From JADCRZ01 sp041751095 (GTDB taxonomy: Bacteria > Bacteroidota > Bacteroidia > Chitinophagales > Chitinophagaceae): a stretch of 64,000 nucleotides of DNA. Location of the stretch: contig JBGSYC010000136.1 of assembly GCA_041751095.1 (NCBI GenBank), forward strand, positions 1-64,000, in the 5' to 3' direction. The translations under genes and the position numbers were made by a program. The notes beneath the pieces are model-generated. The model saw only the letters and a program-made list of their open reading frames with translations. It searched no databases and was not told the origin of the DNA. This document shows positions 9,295 through 18,162 of the stretch, piece after piece. Each line of letters begins with the position of its first letter. Within the stretch, counting starts at the first letter, position 1.

Positions 9295-9957
9295 ATGAAC
9301 CGCTTTCTTTTAATCACTATGGGAATAATGTGCTTTAGCCATTACTCTTTTTCTCAGCAGAATAAGGATACGGTTATTGTAAAAGACAGGGTAGCGATCA
9401 CCCCTTACCTTACAGCCGACAGCTTGCACGTTGATCAGCAGGATACCATTAAAAAGAAACACAGTCCGAGGAAAGCCGCCATTCGTTCAGCCATACTGCC
9501 GGGCTGGGGACAGATCTACAATAAAAAATACTGGAAGCTTCCCATCGTTTACGGTGCGCTGGGGACAACAGCCGCGGTTTTTAATTTCAATCTTGTACAA
9601 TATAAGCGGATTCAGTATGCCTATAGAGTTCTGATCAACCGCGATACCATAAATTTTACAAAAGTGGACGCCGACCTTCAGCCGTTTATCACTCAAAATG
9701 CAACCAATGCACTAAGGAGTCACCGCAATGAATACAGGAGGAATATTGATTATTCCGTACTGGTGTTTTTGCTGATGTGGGGTTTGCAGGTGGTGGATGC
9801 TACCGTCGATGCACACCTGAAGGGTTTTGACGTAAGTGACGACCTGAGCCTGAAGATCAGACCTGGCTTCAGCCCGGTGTCTAATATGCCTGGCCTGAGC
9901 CTTGTATTTGATATCCATAAAGGCAGGAAAGCGTTGATTGCAAAACCCGGATTTTGA
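9295..9957 (+). CDS. DUF5683 domain membrane protein
   Basis: 220 residues. A cleavable signal peptide (MNRFLLITMGIMCFSHYSFSQQ) precedes a linker and the DUF5683 core with AIRSAILPGWGQIYNKKYWK and two hydrophobic segments (about 80-98 and 150-166). The family is found mainly in Bacteroidota and its function is unknown. It begins 9 bp after parB with a Shine-Dalgarno-like AAGAGGA, so it is probably cotranscribed with parAB. The conserved link to parAB and dapB is genomic; a direct role in partitioning is not shown. Confidence 0.85.
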   Translation: MNRFLLITMGIMCFSHYSFSQQNKDTVIVKDRVAITPYLTADSLHVDQQDTIKKKHSPRKAAIRSAILPGWGQIYNKKYWKLPIVYGALGTTAAVFNFNLVQYKRIQYAYRVLINRDTINFTKVDADLQPFITQNATNALRSHRNEYRRNIDYSVLVFLLMWGLQVVDATVDAHLKGFDVSDDLSLKIRPGFSPVSNMPGLSLVFDIHKGRKALIAKPGF

Positions 9958-10243
9958 TCGTTATCTCTCTGGGGCGATGTTTCCTTACATAACGAGCGAG
10001 CTGTTTAAGAGATTGCGGACGTCTGACGTTATCGTTGTTGCCCGGATTCGTTTTGCACAAATTCAAATCTAAAATCGCTAACTTAAATCTGAAATGATCT
10101 GAAAGGGATTGATCGGACTTTGCGATTTTTATCGCAGTTTGCAGAGGCAGATTTCTGACGTTTCCGTATGGTTGCCCGGATGCGGCATTTATTTCGATGA
10201 TAAACGTGCAGCGCTAATATCGTAATCTAATCAAAAATCAAAC

Positions 10244-10960
10244 ATGAATCTTGCCCTGATCGGTTATGGGAAAATGGGAAGAGCGATCGAAGAAAAAGCC
10301 TTACAGAAAGGGCATACCATTGTTCTGAAGATTGACGTGGATAATGCTCATGATCTTACCAGAGAAAATCTGACAAAAGCGGACGCGGCAATTGAATTTA
10401 CAGGCCCCCATAGTGCATTTGAAAACGTGTTGAAATGTTTACAATTTGGAACTCCGGTTATCTGCGGTTCAACCGGATGGCTCGAAAAGTGGAATGATGT
10501 AAGAGCTTATTGCGTCGAACAGAACGGCGCCCTGGTTTATGCAAGCAACTACAGCATCGGCGTGAATTTATTTTTTGAAGTCAATAAGCGGCTTGCGGAA
10601 CTAATGGCTGTTCATCCCTCCTATAACATCAGCCTGGAAGAAACACATCACACCCGGAAAAAAGACGCTCCGAGCGGTACGGCTGTTTCTCTTGCGGAGC
10701 AGATCATGGAAAAGATACCACGTAAAAAACGGTGGGTGAATTCACCGGGAGACGATCCGCAGGACCTGGTGATCGTTAGTAACCGGAAAGACCCCGCCCC
10801 GGGAACGCACAAAGTTCTTTATCAATCGGATATTGACGATATCGAGATCATACATACCGCTCACAACCGCACCGGCTTCGCGTCTGGAGCCGTGCTGGCG
10901 GCAGAATTCATCTCAGGCAAAAAAGGTATTTTTGGCATGAAAGAAGTACTGGGCCTTTGA
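10244..10960 (+). CDS. dapB: 4-hydroxy-tetrahydrodipicolinate reductase
   Basis: 238 residues. Catalyses the NAD(P)H-dependent reduction step of the lysine and meso-diaminopimelate pathway in the cytoplasm. The nucleotide-binding GYGKMG is at 7-12, and the substrate-binding EETHHTRKKDAPSGT is at 132-146 with His135, His136 and Lys140. It is shorter than the E. coli enzyme (273), as is common in Bacteroidota. A 286-bp gap separates it from the DUF5683 gene, so it may have its own promoter. Confidence 0.96.
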   Translation: MNLALIGYGKMGRAIEEKALQKGHTIVLKIDVDNAHDLTRENLTKADAAIEFTGPHSAFENVLKCLQFGTPVICGSTGWLEKWNDVRAYCVEQNGALVYASNYSIGVNLFFEVNKRLAELMAVHPSYNISLEETHHTRKKDAPSGTAVSLAEQIMEKIPRKKRWVNSPGDDPQDLVIVSNRKDPAPGTHKVLYQSDIDDIEIIHTAHNRTGFASGAVLAAEFISGKKGIFGMKEVLGL

Positions 10961-11132
10961 TCGTTAACAAAAGGGCTGCGGAATTGAACCACATTTTTCG
11001 TGGGTAAGAGATTTATCATGTTGCTAAATGACCGGATGTTTGAATTATGCCAGCACCATTTGTGTGCTTCATGTCCCGCCGCGGGCGGAGAAAAACATTC
11101 TTTACAATCTTAAATGCATGTAAATTCAACGA

Positions 11133-11549
11133 ATGCTTTCTAAAAAATCTCAATACGCATTTAAAGCTTTGATCTATTTATCCGAACATGCGGTCAGGGA
11201 ACCTGTGCTTATATCCGAAATATCAAAAAATAAAAACATCCCCCTTAAATTTCTTGAAAATATACTATTGGAGCTGAGAAAAGCCGGGGTGCTGGAAAGC
11301 AAAAAAGGAAAAGGCGGCGGTTATTATTTAGCAGTAGACCCGGGGGAGGTATCCCTGGCCAGGATCATGAGGTTGCTGGATGGGCCCATTGCGCTATTGC
11401 CCTGCGTTAGCCTGAATTTCTATGAAAAATGTAAAGACTGTGATGAAAGGGTGTGTGGCCTCAACCGAATGATGGCGCAGGTGAGAGACGCTACTTTAAA
11501 AGTACTGGAATCAAAAACACTTGCCGACCTCGCCAACACAAACGAATAA
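11133..11549 (+). CDS. Rrf2-family transcriptional regulator
   Basis: 138 residues. An N-terminal winged helix (LSKKSQYAFKALIYLSEH, then a recognition region about 28-60 with KGKGGGYYLA) is followed by a cysteine cluster C91, C100, C103 and C108. Rrf2 proteins such as IscR and NsrR use three such cysteines to bind an Fe-S cluster and sense iron, NO or redox state. The spacing here (9, 3, 5) is not the exact IscR pattern, so cluster binding is likely but the signal is unknown. No obvious target gene is adjacent. Confidence 0.9.
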   Translation: MLSKKSQYAFKALIYLSEHAVREPVLISEISKNKNIPLKFLENILLELRKAGVLESKKGKGGGYYLAVDPGEVSLARIMRLLDGPIALLPCVSLNFYEKCKDCDERVCGLNRMMAQVRDATLKVLESKTLADLANTNE

Positions 11550-12264
11550 AGATCAACATTGCGCCCTGCAACATTGCGCCCGTATACTTAACTATTACAT
11601 AGCATAGGAGACATGCTCGCTAAAAACGATTATCGCTGTGGACGGTCAGAAAACCCACCGCGTCTGTAGGTATTTTATGTACCATGGTGAGTAATATTTT
11701 AGAAAACACTTCCGGAAATAGGTATTTGAAGTAAACGATAATATTACGGTGCGCTGCACCTTAATAATCAACGAAATTGTTTCTACAAATATAACGGTGC
11801 TCAGCACCTGTTAAATTACGAAGCGCTTTTCAGTAAATACTAAGGGTTCCGCTTGTTATTCATTTCTACATTCTTATAGTGGTGCAGCGCACCAGACTAT
11901 TCGTAGAAAAATTTATGATTTCAAATCAGGTGCAGCGCACCGTAATATTATTCTTTCACAACAGAATCTAATTTACCCATATAACTGGGGCGTTGCACCT
12001 GTTATTACGAGGAGCTTTTATGTACAGTATAACCTCATGCCTGCAATTTTCAGACAGATAAAACGAGCGCGGGAATGCTTAATAAACAAAGAGGCTAACC
12101 TATATCAGTGCGAATCAACCGGATAATTTTTCAGCATGAGCCGGGAATAATCAGGTTATCAAATGGCGGGTCTTCGTCCATGATGTGTATTTTGAGAATA
12201 ATGCCCCATAAAGCCATAATTTCATCGGATAATAACAGCACAATAATCCCGTTAATTTGTTTTT
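11550..12264. other. 715-bp intergenic region with MITE-like repeat
   Basis: No credible gene. The middle (11741-11948) is a non-coding repeat element described separately. A further degenerate site GGGGCGTTGCACC lies at 11987-11999. The last 250 bases before the AI-2E-family gene are AT-rich and hold no recognisable promoter or RNA motif. Confidence 0.7.
11741..11948 (+). repeat. MITE-like repeat, copy 1 (GGTGC-NNN-GCACC family)
   Basis: Four palindromic cores lie at 11748-11760 (GGTGCGCTGCACC), 11796-11808 (variant GGTGCTCAGCACC), 11881-11893 and 11929-11941 (both GGTGCAGCGCACC), spaced 48, 85 and 48 bases. The ends form a terminal inverted repeat that is perfect over 23 bp (11738-11760 against 11929-11951). 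The outermost bases ATATTACGG...CCGTAATAT leave a TA at each edge. The element aligns end to end, in reverse complement, with 54442-54647. No open frame of note lies inside. It could be a MITE, a REPIN-like doublet, or a structured RNA. Confidence 0.75.
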
Positions 12265-13359
12265 ATGAACAGATCCCTGCTATTAAAATCGATTGCCGTC
12301 CTATTCTTATTTTTTCTTGTGATCGCCGGTCTTTACTTTACCAAAGACTTTTTTGTTCCGGTGGCCATTGCAGGGATACTCGCAATGTTATTTGTGCCGT
12401 TAAGCAGGCGGCTTGAAAAGATGGGATGGAATAAAGCCCTCGCTACACTTACCTGTATTTTTATTCTGCTGGCCGTTATTGCCGGTATTGTTGCTTTGAT
12501 CAGCTGGCAGCTATCGGATCTCTCGGAGGATACTTCCAAAATGCAGGAGCAGATTTCAAAGATCACCGGCCGGTTACGGCAATGGGTCAGCAGCTCTCTG
12601 GGTATATCAAAGGAACAACAACGGCAGATGATGGAGCAGCAGCAGAAGTCAGCGGGAGGCGGTGCCGGATCTTTAGTGGCAACTGTATTAGGTTCACTGA
12701 TGAGCATATTGATCAATGGCATACTGGTTGTCGTTTACATCTTTTTATTTATGATGTTCCGGGGCCATCTGAAAAAATTTATATTAAAGGTTATCCCGCC
12801 AGAAGAAAGGACAAACGGTCTGGTCGTCATAGATCAGGCCAGCAGGGTAGCCCAGAAATATCTCAGCGGCCTGGGAATGATGATCGTTTGTTTGTGGATT
12901 TTATATGGCATCGGCTTTAGCATAGCCGGAGTAAAAAATGCAATTTTTTTTGCCATCCTTTGCGGGTTGCTTGAGATCATCCCTTTTATCGGAAACATTA
13001 CCGGTACCTCACTTACAGTTTTTATGGTAGTAGCGCAAGGTGGAAGCAGCAACATGATCATCGGCGTTCTGATTACATACTTTCTTGTTCAGTTTATACA
13101 GAGTTACCTGCTTGAACCATTAGTGGTCGGGGCTGAAGTAAACATTAATCCACTTTTTACCATTCTCGCGATTGTAGCCGGAGAAATGGTTTGGGGTATA
13201 CCCGGCATGATCCTGTCTATACCTTTACTTGGCATTGCTAAAATTATACTCGATCATGTAGATCCGCTTAAACCTTATGGTTTTTTAATAGGTGCAGAAA
13301 AACAAAAAGAGGGCAGCAACCTTAAGGACAAGGTCAAAAGCCTCTTCAAAAAACAATGA
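12265..13359 (+). CDS. AI-2E family transporter (PF01594)
   Basis: 364 residues with about seven or eight membrane segments: 10-45 as a hairpin pair, 58-80, a soluble helical region about 90-150 (Gln-rich KEQQRQMMEQQQK), then 150-172, 205-228, 228-275 and 290-330. This is the UPF0118/PerM-like family; members have been proposed as AI-2 exporters or sodium/proton antiporters, so the substrate is open. It ends 20 bp before a convergent gene. Confidence 0.9.
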   Translation: MNRSLLLKSIAVLFLFFLVIAGLYFTKDFFVPVAIAGILAMLFVPLSRRLEKMGWNKALATLTCIFILLAVIAGIVALISWQLSDLSEDTSKMQEQISKITGRLRQWVSSSLGISKEQQRQMMEQQQKSAGGGAGSLVATVLGSLMSILINGILVVVYIFLFMMFRGHLKKFILKVIPPEERTNGLVVIDQASRVAQKYLSGLGMMIVCLWILYGIGFSIAGVKNAIFFAILCGLLEIIPFIGNITGTSLTVFMVVAQGGSSNMIIGVLITYFLVQFIQSYLLEPLVVGAEVNINPLFTILAIVAGEMVWGIPGMILSIPLLGIAKIILDHVDPLKPYGFLIGAEKQKEGSNLKDKVKSLFKKQ

Positions 13360-13379
13360 TCACGGCGACTGATGTGCAA

Positions 13380-15278
13380 TCAAAAAACATCAGCCTCTCC
13401 TGAGTTGAGCTGGATGATGTCAGGAGCTTTCACGTACCTGGTGTTATACCTGAACCTGATATTTGAGCGGAAAGAAACATTTAAGGAGTTTGATCTTTCA
13501 GACCTTTTTGGAAAGTAAATAAGCCTGAGCTCGATGGTACCGAAAACCAGATTTTCGTTTCTTGTCCGCAAACCCCCGCCTACCCCGGTATAAAGGCCGG
13601 ATTTAAAAAGCTTATCTTTTTCCGGGGATAAAAGGGAGAAGTCGGTAAAAAGAAACGGGGCCATCTGAAACCCGAATAATTTATACTTACTGAACGCAAA
13701 AGTTTCAGCATAGATGCTTAGCCTTTGTGTTCCCCGGATAGAATCAGAACTGAAAGACTGCAGGCCATACAGGTTATCAATTCGTAAAGGTTCAAAGGTC
13801 AACCTGTTAAACTGCCTGGTATAACTGAATCTGATAAATTCCCTGACCTTAAGGTTCCTGTACAGGAATATTTTACTGAAGTAATTTCCCCCGGTCAGGA
13901 TGCTTGCATCCTGAAGGCTGTTGCTTTTGAAGAATCCGCCCGTGCGTAAAAAGTACTGGATAAACTGGCCGTTGGGTGTAACAACGTACTGGTTAGCGTT
14001 GACACCGGCATATAACCGTTCAAGGTAGAGCTGCTTATACCATCCGCCTGTAACGGCTATATTAATGCCGTAAGGAACGTCTTCCGTATTTCCAAATCCA
14101 TAGATATAATTTGTTTTGTAGAAGTCCTGGCGAAAGAGGGTAAATTCGGCAAGTAAGGCTTCCCGGCTGTTAAACAATGTATTGTATTTTCCGGCAACCT
14201 GGAATGGCATCCTGGTAAAGTAATTGTTCAAATACCTGATAGCGAAAAAACTTCTATCCCTGATTTTGTCTTTACTTAAAAGTAGTTTGGTGACGCCGAG
14301 GTTATACCCCACCCAGCCATCATACAGATTAAACCTGTACTGGTAAAACAGGGAATCAGGCTTGCGGTAAAGATTATCCGAGTGATTAGAACTAATTTCC
14401 ATCGAACCCGCCAACCTCGAAAAATGGGATACCAACGGCCGTTCCATTCTTACAAAAAAAGCTTTCTCATTTTCTGAGCCGTCATTGCGGCTCCCGTTGA
14501 TTACGGTGTATCCGACAGAAGCGTTGACAAAAGTATTTTTTATACTGTTCTTGGTGTATTTCAATTCGTAGCCAAAAGCAGGTTTCCTGTCTTTGTCTAT
14601 CAGGGTAGTATATTGAATTTTCTGGCCCATGCCAAGCAGGTTTGTTTCAGCAATACCTGCCCTTACTCTTTTTATTCCGTTAACGTCGAGCCCGCCTGTT
14701 ATGCTAAACAGGTCTTTTGTGATGACAAGGATATCTACCGAGTCGCTAATTCCGCGGATCGGCTGCACGAGGATACGGGCGTCCTGAATAAACTCAAGCG
14801 TACGCAGATACCGCTCGTTGTCTGCCACAATGTATGGGTTTAGCACACTGTTCTCCCTGATAAACAGGTTGTCCCTGATCACCCATTCGCGGGTATTCTT
14901 ATGCAATGCATTTAATATCCCGGTTCCCAAACGGGAAATTCTTCGCGACGTGTCCGAAAGGGTTTTTTCAAAGCCCAGTTCACGGGTAAAGATATGCCTG
15001 ATGATTTTTCCTTCATGTCTCCGGAACAGAGATTCACTTTTTGCATTCAGCAAAACCGCTTTTACAGAACTGTCTTTTTTTGAAATGGTCACGGCATCCA
15101 CAACCTGCTGAAAAATATTATGAATAAACGCTTTTGCGGCCGGAACGTCCTGGGTATCTGTAGAGTCGCGCTTCTGGGGTAATGCCGTGTAAGACAGCAA
15201 TAAAAAGCATCCGGTAGCTATTGCGCGGAATATTTTATTATCGAATGATGGTTGCAAACACCCAACATATTTTTTCAA
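13380..15278 (-). CDS. Outer-membrane protein with POTRA-like and beta-barrel regions
   Basis: 632 residues. A hydrophobic leader (AIATGCFLLLSYTALPQ, about 20-36) precedes a region of about 70-200 that looks POTRA-like: EGKIIRHIFTRELGF, then a second unit with YLRTLEFIQDARILVQPIRG and VDILVITKDLFSITGGLDV. From about 210 it is rich in alternating aromatic strands typical of a 16-stranded barrel and ends in a strand rich in Arg and Tyr. This resembles BamA/TamA-family surface proteins, but I cannot assign it firmly. The only in-frame start is TTG (15276-15278). A minus-strand terminator upstream (15498-15523) suggests its own promoter within 15280-15490. Confidence 0.7.
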   Translation of the reverse strand: MKKYVGCLQPSFDNKIFRAIATGCFLLLSYTALPQKRDSTDTQDVPAAKAFIHNIFQQVVDAVTISKKDSSVKAVLLNAKSESLFRRHEGKIIRHIFTRELGFEKTLSDTSRRISRLGTGILNALHKNTREWVIRDNLFIRENSVLNPYIVADNERYLRTLEFIQDARILVQPIRGISDSVDILVITKDLFSITGGLDVNGIKRVRAGIAETNLLGMGQKIQYTTLIDKDRKPAFGYELKYTKNSIKNTFVNASVGYTVINGSRNDGSENEKAFFVRMERPLVSHFSRLAGSMEISSNHSDNLYRKPDSLFYQYRFNLYDGWVGYNLGVTKLLLSKDKIRDRSFFAIRYLNNYFTRMPFQVAGKYNTLFNSREALLAEFTLFRQDFYKTNYIYGFGNTEDVPYGINIAVTGGWYKQLYLERLYAGVNANQYVVTPNGQFIQYFLRTGGFFKSNSLQDASILTGGNYFSKIFLYRNLKVREFIRFSYTRQFNRLTFEPLRIDNLYGLQSFSSDSIRGTQRLSIYAETFAFSKYKLFGFQMAPFLFTDFSLLSPEKDKLFKSGLYTGVGGGLRTRNENLVFGTIELRLIYFPKRSERSNSLNVSFRSNIRFRYNTRYVKAPDIIQLNSGEADVF

Positions 15279-15497
15279 TTTACAGCATTTAAAAACAGGA
15301 TGAGCTTCCCTGACATTAAATGTAATTATTTCAAAAGAATAATACTATTCTTAGTCGCTGTTCCCAATCATTCTGCCTGGACTTTTCATTGCTTTAAACA
15401 CGAGGCTCCTCGTGGAGTCAGCCCCGGCGCACAGTCACAAAGTCTCGCTTGCCGGATAATCAATCCAAAATCTGCAATCTAAATAGTCAAAAAAAAA

Positions 15498-15523
15498 CGG
15501 TAGTACAATTTATCATACTACCG
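15498..15523 (-). terminator. Terminator of the Gfo/Idh/MocA gene
   Basis: Perfect 8-bp stem CGGTAGTA/TACTACCG with a 10-base loop, followed on the minus strand by nine T (15489-15497). It lies 25 bp beyond the stop at 15549. Confidence 0.85.
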
Positions 15524-15548
15524 GATTTAAAAATTTTGTTTCCGCTGA

Positions 15549-16892
15549 TCACTTCACCGCTACATCAAATTTCGTCACTCCCGGAACGGCTATCGGATAC
15601 ATCCCGTCACTTCCCGGCATAACTGGTGGGTTTGCGTCCCATGCGTATACCGCGGGTTGAAGGTTAATGCCTGAGTTAATGGCTTTATCCCAGTTAACCC
15701 GCTGACCGGAGTATGTTGCCATCCTTCCAAGAATGGACGTCATTGTACTCTTTGCCACGCGCTCGGCATCCATAAATTTAAATTCACCTTTTGCTACAGC
15801 AGCGAATAATTCATCATGCTCCGCCTGGTAAGGCTGGTTCTCATGTTTCTTATCGAATTGAAAAAGAGTCTTCCCCTTCAGGTCGGTGATACGTGCTTCA
15901 TTGAAAAATATTTTGCCCTTCGTTCCCATGATCAATTCGTCTACTTTAGCCATCGTACCTTTAATATGACGGCATTGGCTGTTGAGGATCTGGCCATCCC
16001 CATACTGGAACTCCACGTAATGGTGATCAAAAATTTCACCATGCTCTTTTCCATTCCTAACTTCACGGCCACCCATTCCCTGCGCTGTAACGGGAAAGCT
16101 TTCCAAAGCCCAGTTTATGACGTCTATATTATGGACGTGCTGTTCTGTGATGTGATCTCCGCATAACCATACAAAATAGTACCAGTTTCGCATCTGGTAT
16201 TCCATTTCGGTCATGCCCGCCTGACGTGGACGTACCCATACGCCATCATTGTTCCACCATGCCTGTGCAGACACTACGTCGCCAATGGCTCCATCTTTCA
16301 AACGCTTCATCAGTTCGAGATAGGAGGTCTGATAACGGCGTTGCAACCCCCCGACTACGTTCAGCTTCTTTCTCTTTGCTTCTTCAGCCACCTGAAGTAT
16401 CTTCTGCACGCCGGCAGGATCGGTTGCCACCGGCTTTTCCAAAAATACGTGCTTATTCTGCCGTATAGCTTCTTCGAAGTGAATGGGCCTGAAACCGGGA
16501 GGTGTTGCCAGGATCACCACATCCGCCAGAGGTATTACTTTTTTATAGGCATCAAAACCTACAAACTTATTTTCTTCCTTTACCTGCAGCCTTTTATCAA
16601 GCCCGTCTTCTTTCAATGCATTCTGAATATTCTTATAACTGTTCTGGAGCCGGTCAGAAAAAGCATCGGCCATAGCAACGAGCTGTACGTTTTGTTTGGT
16701 TTTTAATGCCTGAACAGCAGCTCCTGTTCCGCGTCCGCCGCACCCGACAACTGCTACTTTAATAACGTCGTCAGCTCCGGAGAAGTAATTTGCCCCTGCC
16801 ATCATTGGCATGGTCATGATTCCTCCGGCAATCAGAGACGTCTGCCTGACAAATTCCCGTCGGGTTTGTTCTTTTTTGTGATCTGTATTCAT
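15549..16892 (-). CDS. Exported Gfo/Idh/MocA family oxidoreductase
   Basis: 447 residues. The N-terminus carries a twin-arginine-like leader (TRREFVRQTSLIAGG, about 10-24), so it is probably exported folded with its cofactor. The Rossmann motif VAVVGCGGRGTG lies near 46-57 and the EKP motif (HVFLEKPVATDP) near 150, as in NAD(P)-dependent sugar or cyclitol dehydrogenases. A C-terminal alpha/beta domain follows. The substrate is unknown; Tat-exported paralogues are numerous in Bacteroidota. It starts 107 bp after the SUMF1-type gene and may share its transcript. A strong terminator follows. Confidence 0.9.
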   Translation of the reverse strand: MNTDHKKEQTRREFVRQTSLIAGGIMTMPMMAGANYFSGADDVIKVAVVGCGGRGTGAAVQALKTKQNVQLVAMADAFSDRLQNSYKNIQNALKEDGLDKRLQVKEENKFVGFDAYKKVIPLADVVILATPPGFRPIHFEEAIRQNKHVFLEKPVATDPAGVQKILQVAEEAKRKKLNVVGGLQRRYQTSYLELMKRLKDGAIGDVVSAQAWWNNDGVWVRPRQAGMTEMEYQMRNWYYFVWLCGDHITEQHVHNIDVINWALESFPVTAQGMGGREVRNGKEHGEIFDHHYVEFQYGDGQILNSQCRHIKGTMAKVDELIMGTKGKIFFNEARITDLKGKTLFQFDKKHENQPYQAEHDELFAAVAKGEFKFMDAERVAKSTMTSILGRMATYSGQRVNWDKAINSGINLQPAVYAWDANPPVMPGSDGMYPIAVPGVTKFDVAVK

Positions 16893-16999
16893 GGTGTTTG
16901 TTTTACATGTTTCAAAATAGTGTGAATATACGTATCATTTGATCCGGAAGACTAAACCACAAAACACAGTTTGCGCATTGGCCTGCCGAAGCTGTGAGG

Positions 17000-17974
17000 T
17001 CATTCCTCCAAATATTGTGCAAAGAATTTTTCTATTTCCTCCGCAGACGGCGGTTTCTCAGGCCTGAGTACCCGGAAACCAATGAAGGGTGCATCGGCAT
17101 TCCACCAACGGCTCCTTGGGATCTGGGGATCACGCCGGTTCCAGTCAGGGTTCGACTTCAGCCGGCTCGCGCTTCGCACCCCCGATGCATCATCCTGGTA
17201 AGTGCCACCCCTGAGCGTTCGCGGATGACGGGCCGTAGGCCTGACTACAGGATCGGTAGCGCCCGATATTGCAGAAAAGTATTTCTCGTCATACTGATCC
17301 ATTGTCCACTCCGCTACGTTTCCAAGCATATCATACAGCCCCCACGCATTAGGCTCCTTAAGCCCGGTCTTATGATATTTATCTTCGCTATTGTCTTTAT
17401 ACCATGCGTATTTGCCTAACTCTTTAGGGTCATTTCCGAAGGGATAAACCGTTTGAGACCCCGCACGGCAGGCATATTCCCATTCAGCTTCCGTAGGGAG
17501 GCGGTAAAAAATACCCGTCTTTTTGTAGAGCCATTTGCAATACATCAGGGCTCCGTATTGAGACATGCTGTTTGCAGGAAAGCCACCCTCCTTTCCCATT
17601 CCGAGGGTAAGATCTATATACGGCGGACTTGGCCTGGTGACTGCATCAGCTGTCTGGTTCTGGCTAAATTCCTCGTCTTTGAAAAAAGCATCATATTCAT
17701 CATACGTAACTTCATTGGCTCCGATCCAGAAAGAAGAAACCGTAACTTTTCTGGCCGGCCCTTCATCTTCCCTCCTGCCTTTTTCGCCGTTGGCACTTCC
17801 CATGGTAAAACTTCCGCCTTTTACGGGAATCATTTTAAATTTTAGGGTAGCACCGGGAAGTGACTGCTCAAAAGATGCAAAAGCCGGTTCTTTCACCTGC
17901 TGGGCGCTGATCTTCTCAGATACCGACGCAAATACCGATAAAATAGTAAGCAAAAGGAAAGGCTTCCTGTTCAA
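17000..17974 (-). CDS. SUMF1/formylglycine-generating-enzyme-type secreted protein
   Basis: 324 residues. A signal peptide (NRKPFLLLTILSVFASVSEKISAQ) is followed by an FGE-sulfatase domain (PF03781): MIPVKGGSFTMGSANGEKG about 47-65, YRLPTEAEWEYACRAG near 157-172, NAWGLYDMLGNVAEWTMD near 208-226, and a C-terminal RSARL... IGFRVLRP. The family includes sulfatase activators but also many proteins with other or no known activity. The copper-binding cysteines of true formylglycine enzymes are not apparent, and no sulfatase is near. The only in-frame start giving a signal peptide is TTG (17972-17974); a stop lies just upstream in frame. Confidence 0.85.
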   Translation of the reverse strand: MNRKPFLLLTILSVFASVSEKISAQQVKEPAFASFEQSLPGATLKFKMIPVKGGSFTMGSANGEKGRREDEGPARKVTVSSFWIGANEVTYDEYDAFFKDEEFSQNQTADAVTRPSPPYIDLTLGMGKEGGFPANSMSQYGALMYCKWLYKKTGIFYRLPTEAEWEYACRAGSQTVYPFGNDPKELGKYAWYKDNSEDKYHKTGLKEPNAWGLYDMLGNVAEWTMDQYDEKYFSAISGATDPVVRPTARHPRTLRGGTYQDDASGVRSASRLKSNPDWNRRDPQIPRSRWWNADAPFIGFRVLRPEKPPSAEEIEKFFAQYLEE

Positions 17975-18162
17975 TATACTAACTTTAGATTATGACAAGC
18001 AACCCGTTATTCATTGGGAACGCGGATTGACGGGTCAATTTAACCATTATTCTTTAAAACAGGCTGATTAAGCCAATATTTAATCTGCATGCTGATTATA
18101 TATTTACGGCAAACACCAGTCGGCAGTGCAAAACTTATATAACAGACCGCCAGGATATGACA

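Noticed and set aside
11741..11948. CRISPR array
   Set aside because: The cores are palindromic, alternate in orientation and are separated by unequal intervals (48, 85, 48) that match between copies, unlike CRISPR spacers. No cas genes are present.
17000..17974. Sulfatase-activating formylglycine enzyme
   Set aside because: The fold fits, but the copper-binding cysteines are not evident and no sulfatase is near, so only the broad family is given.
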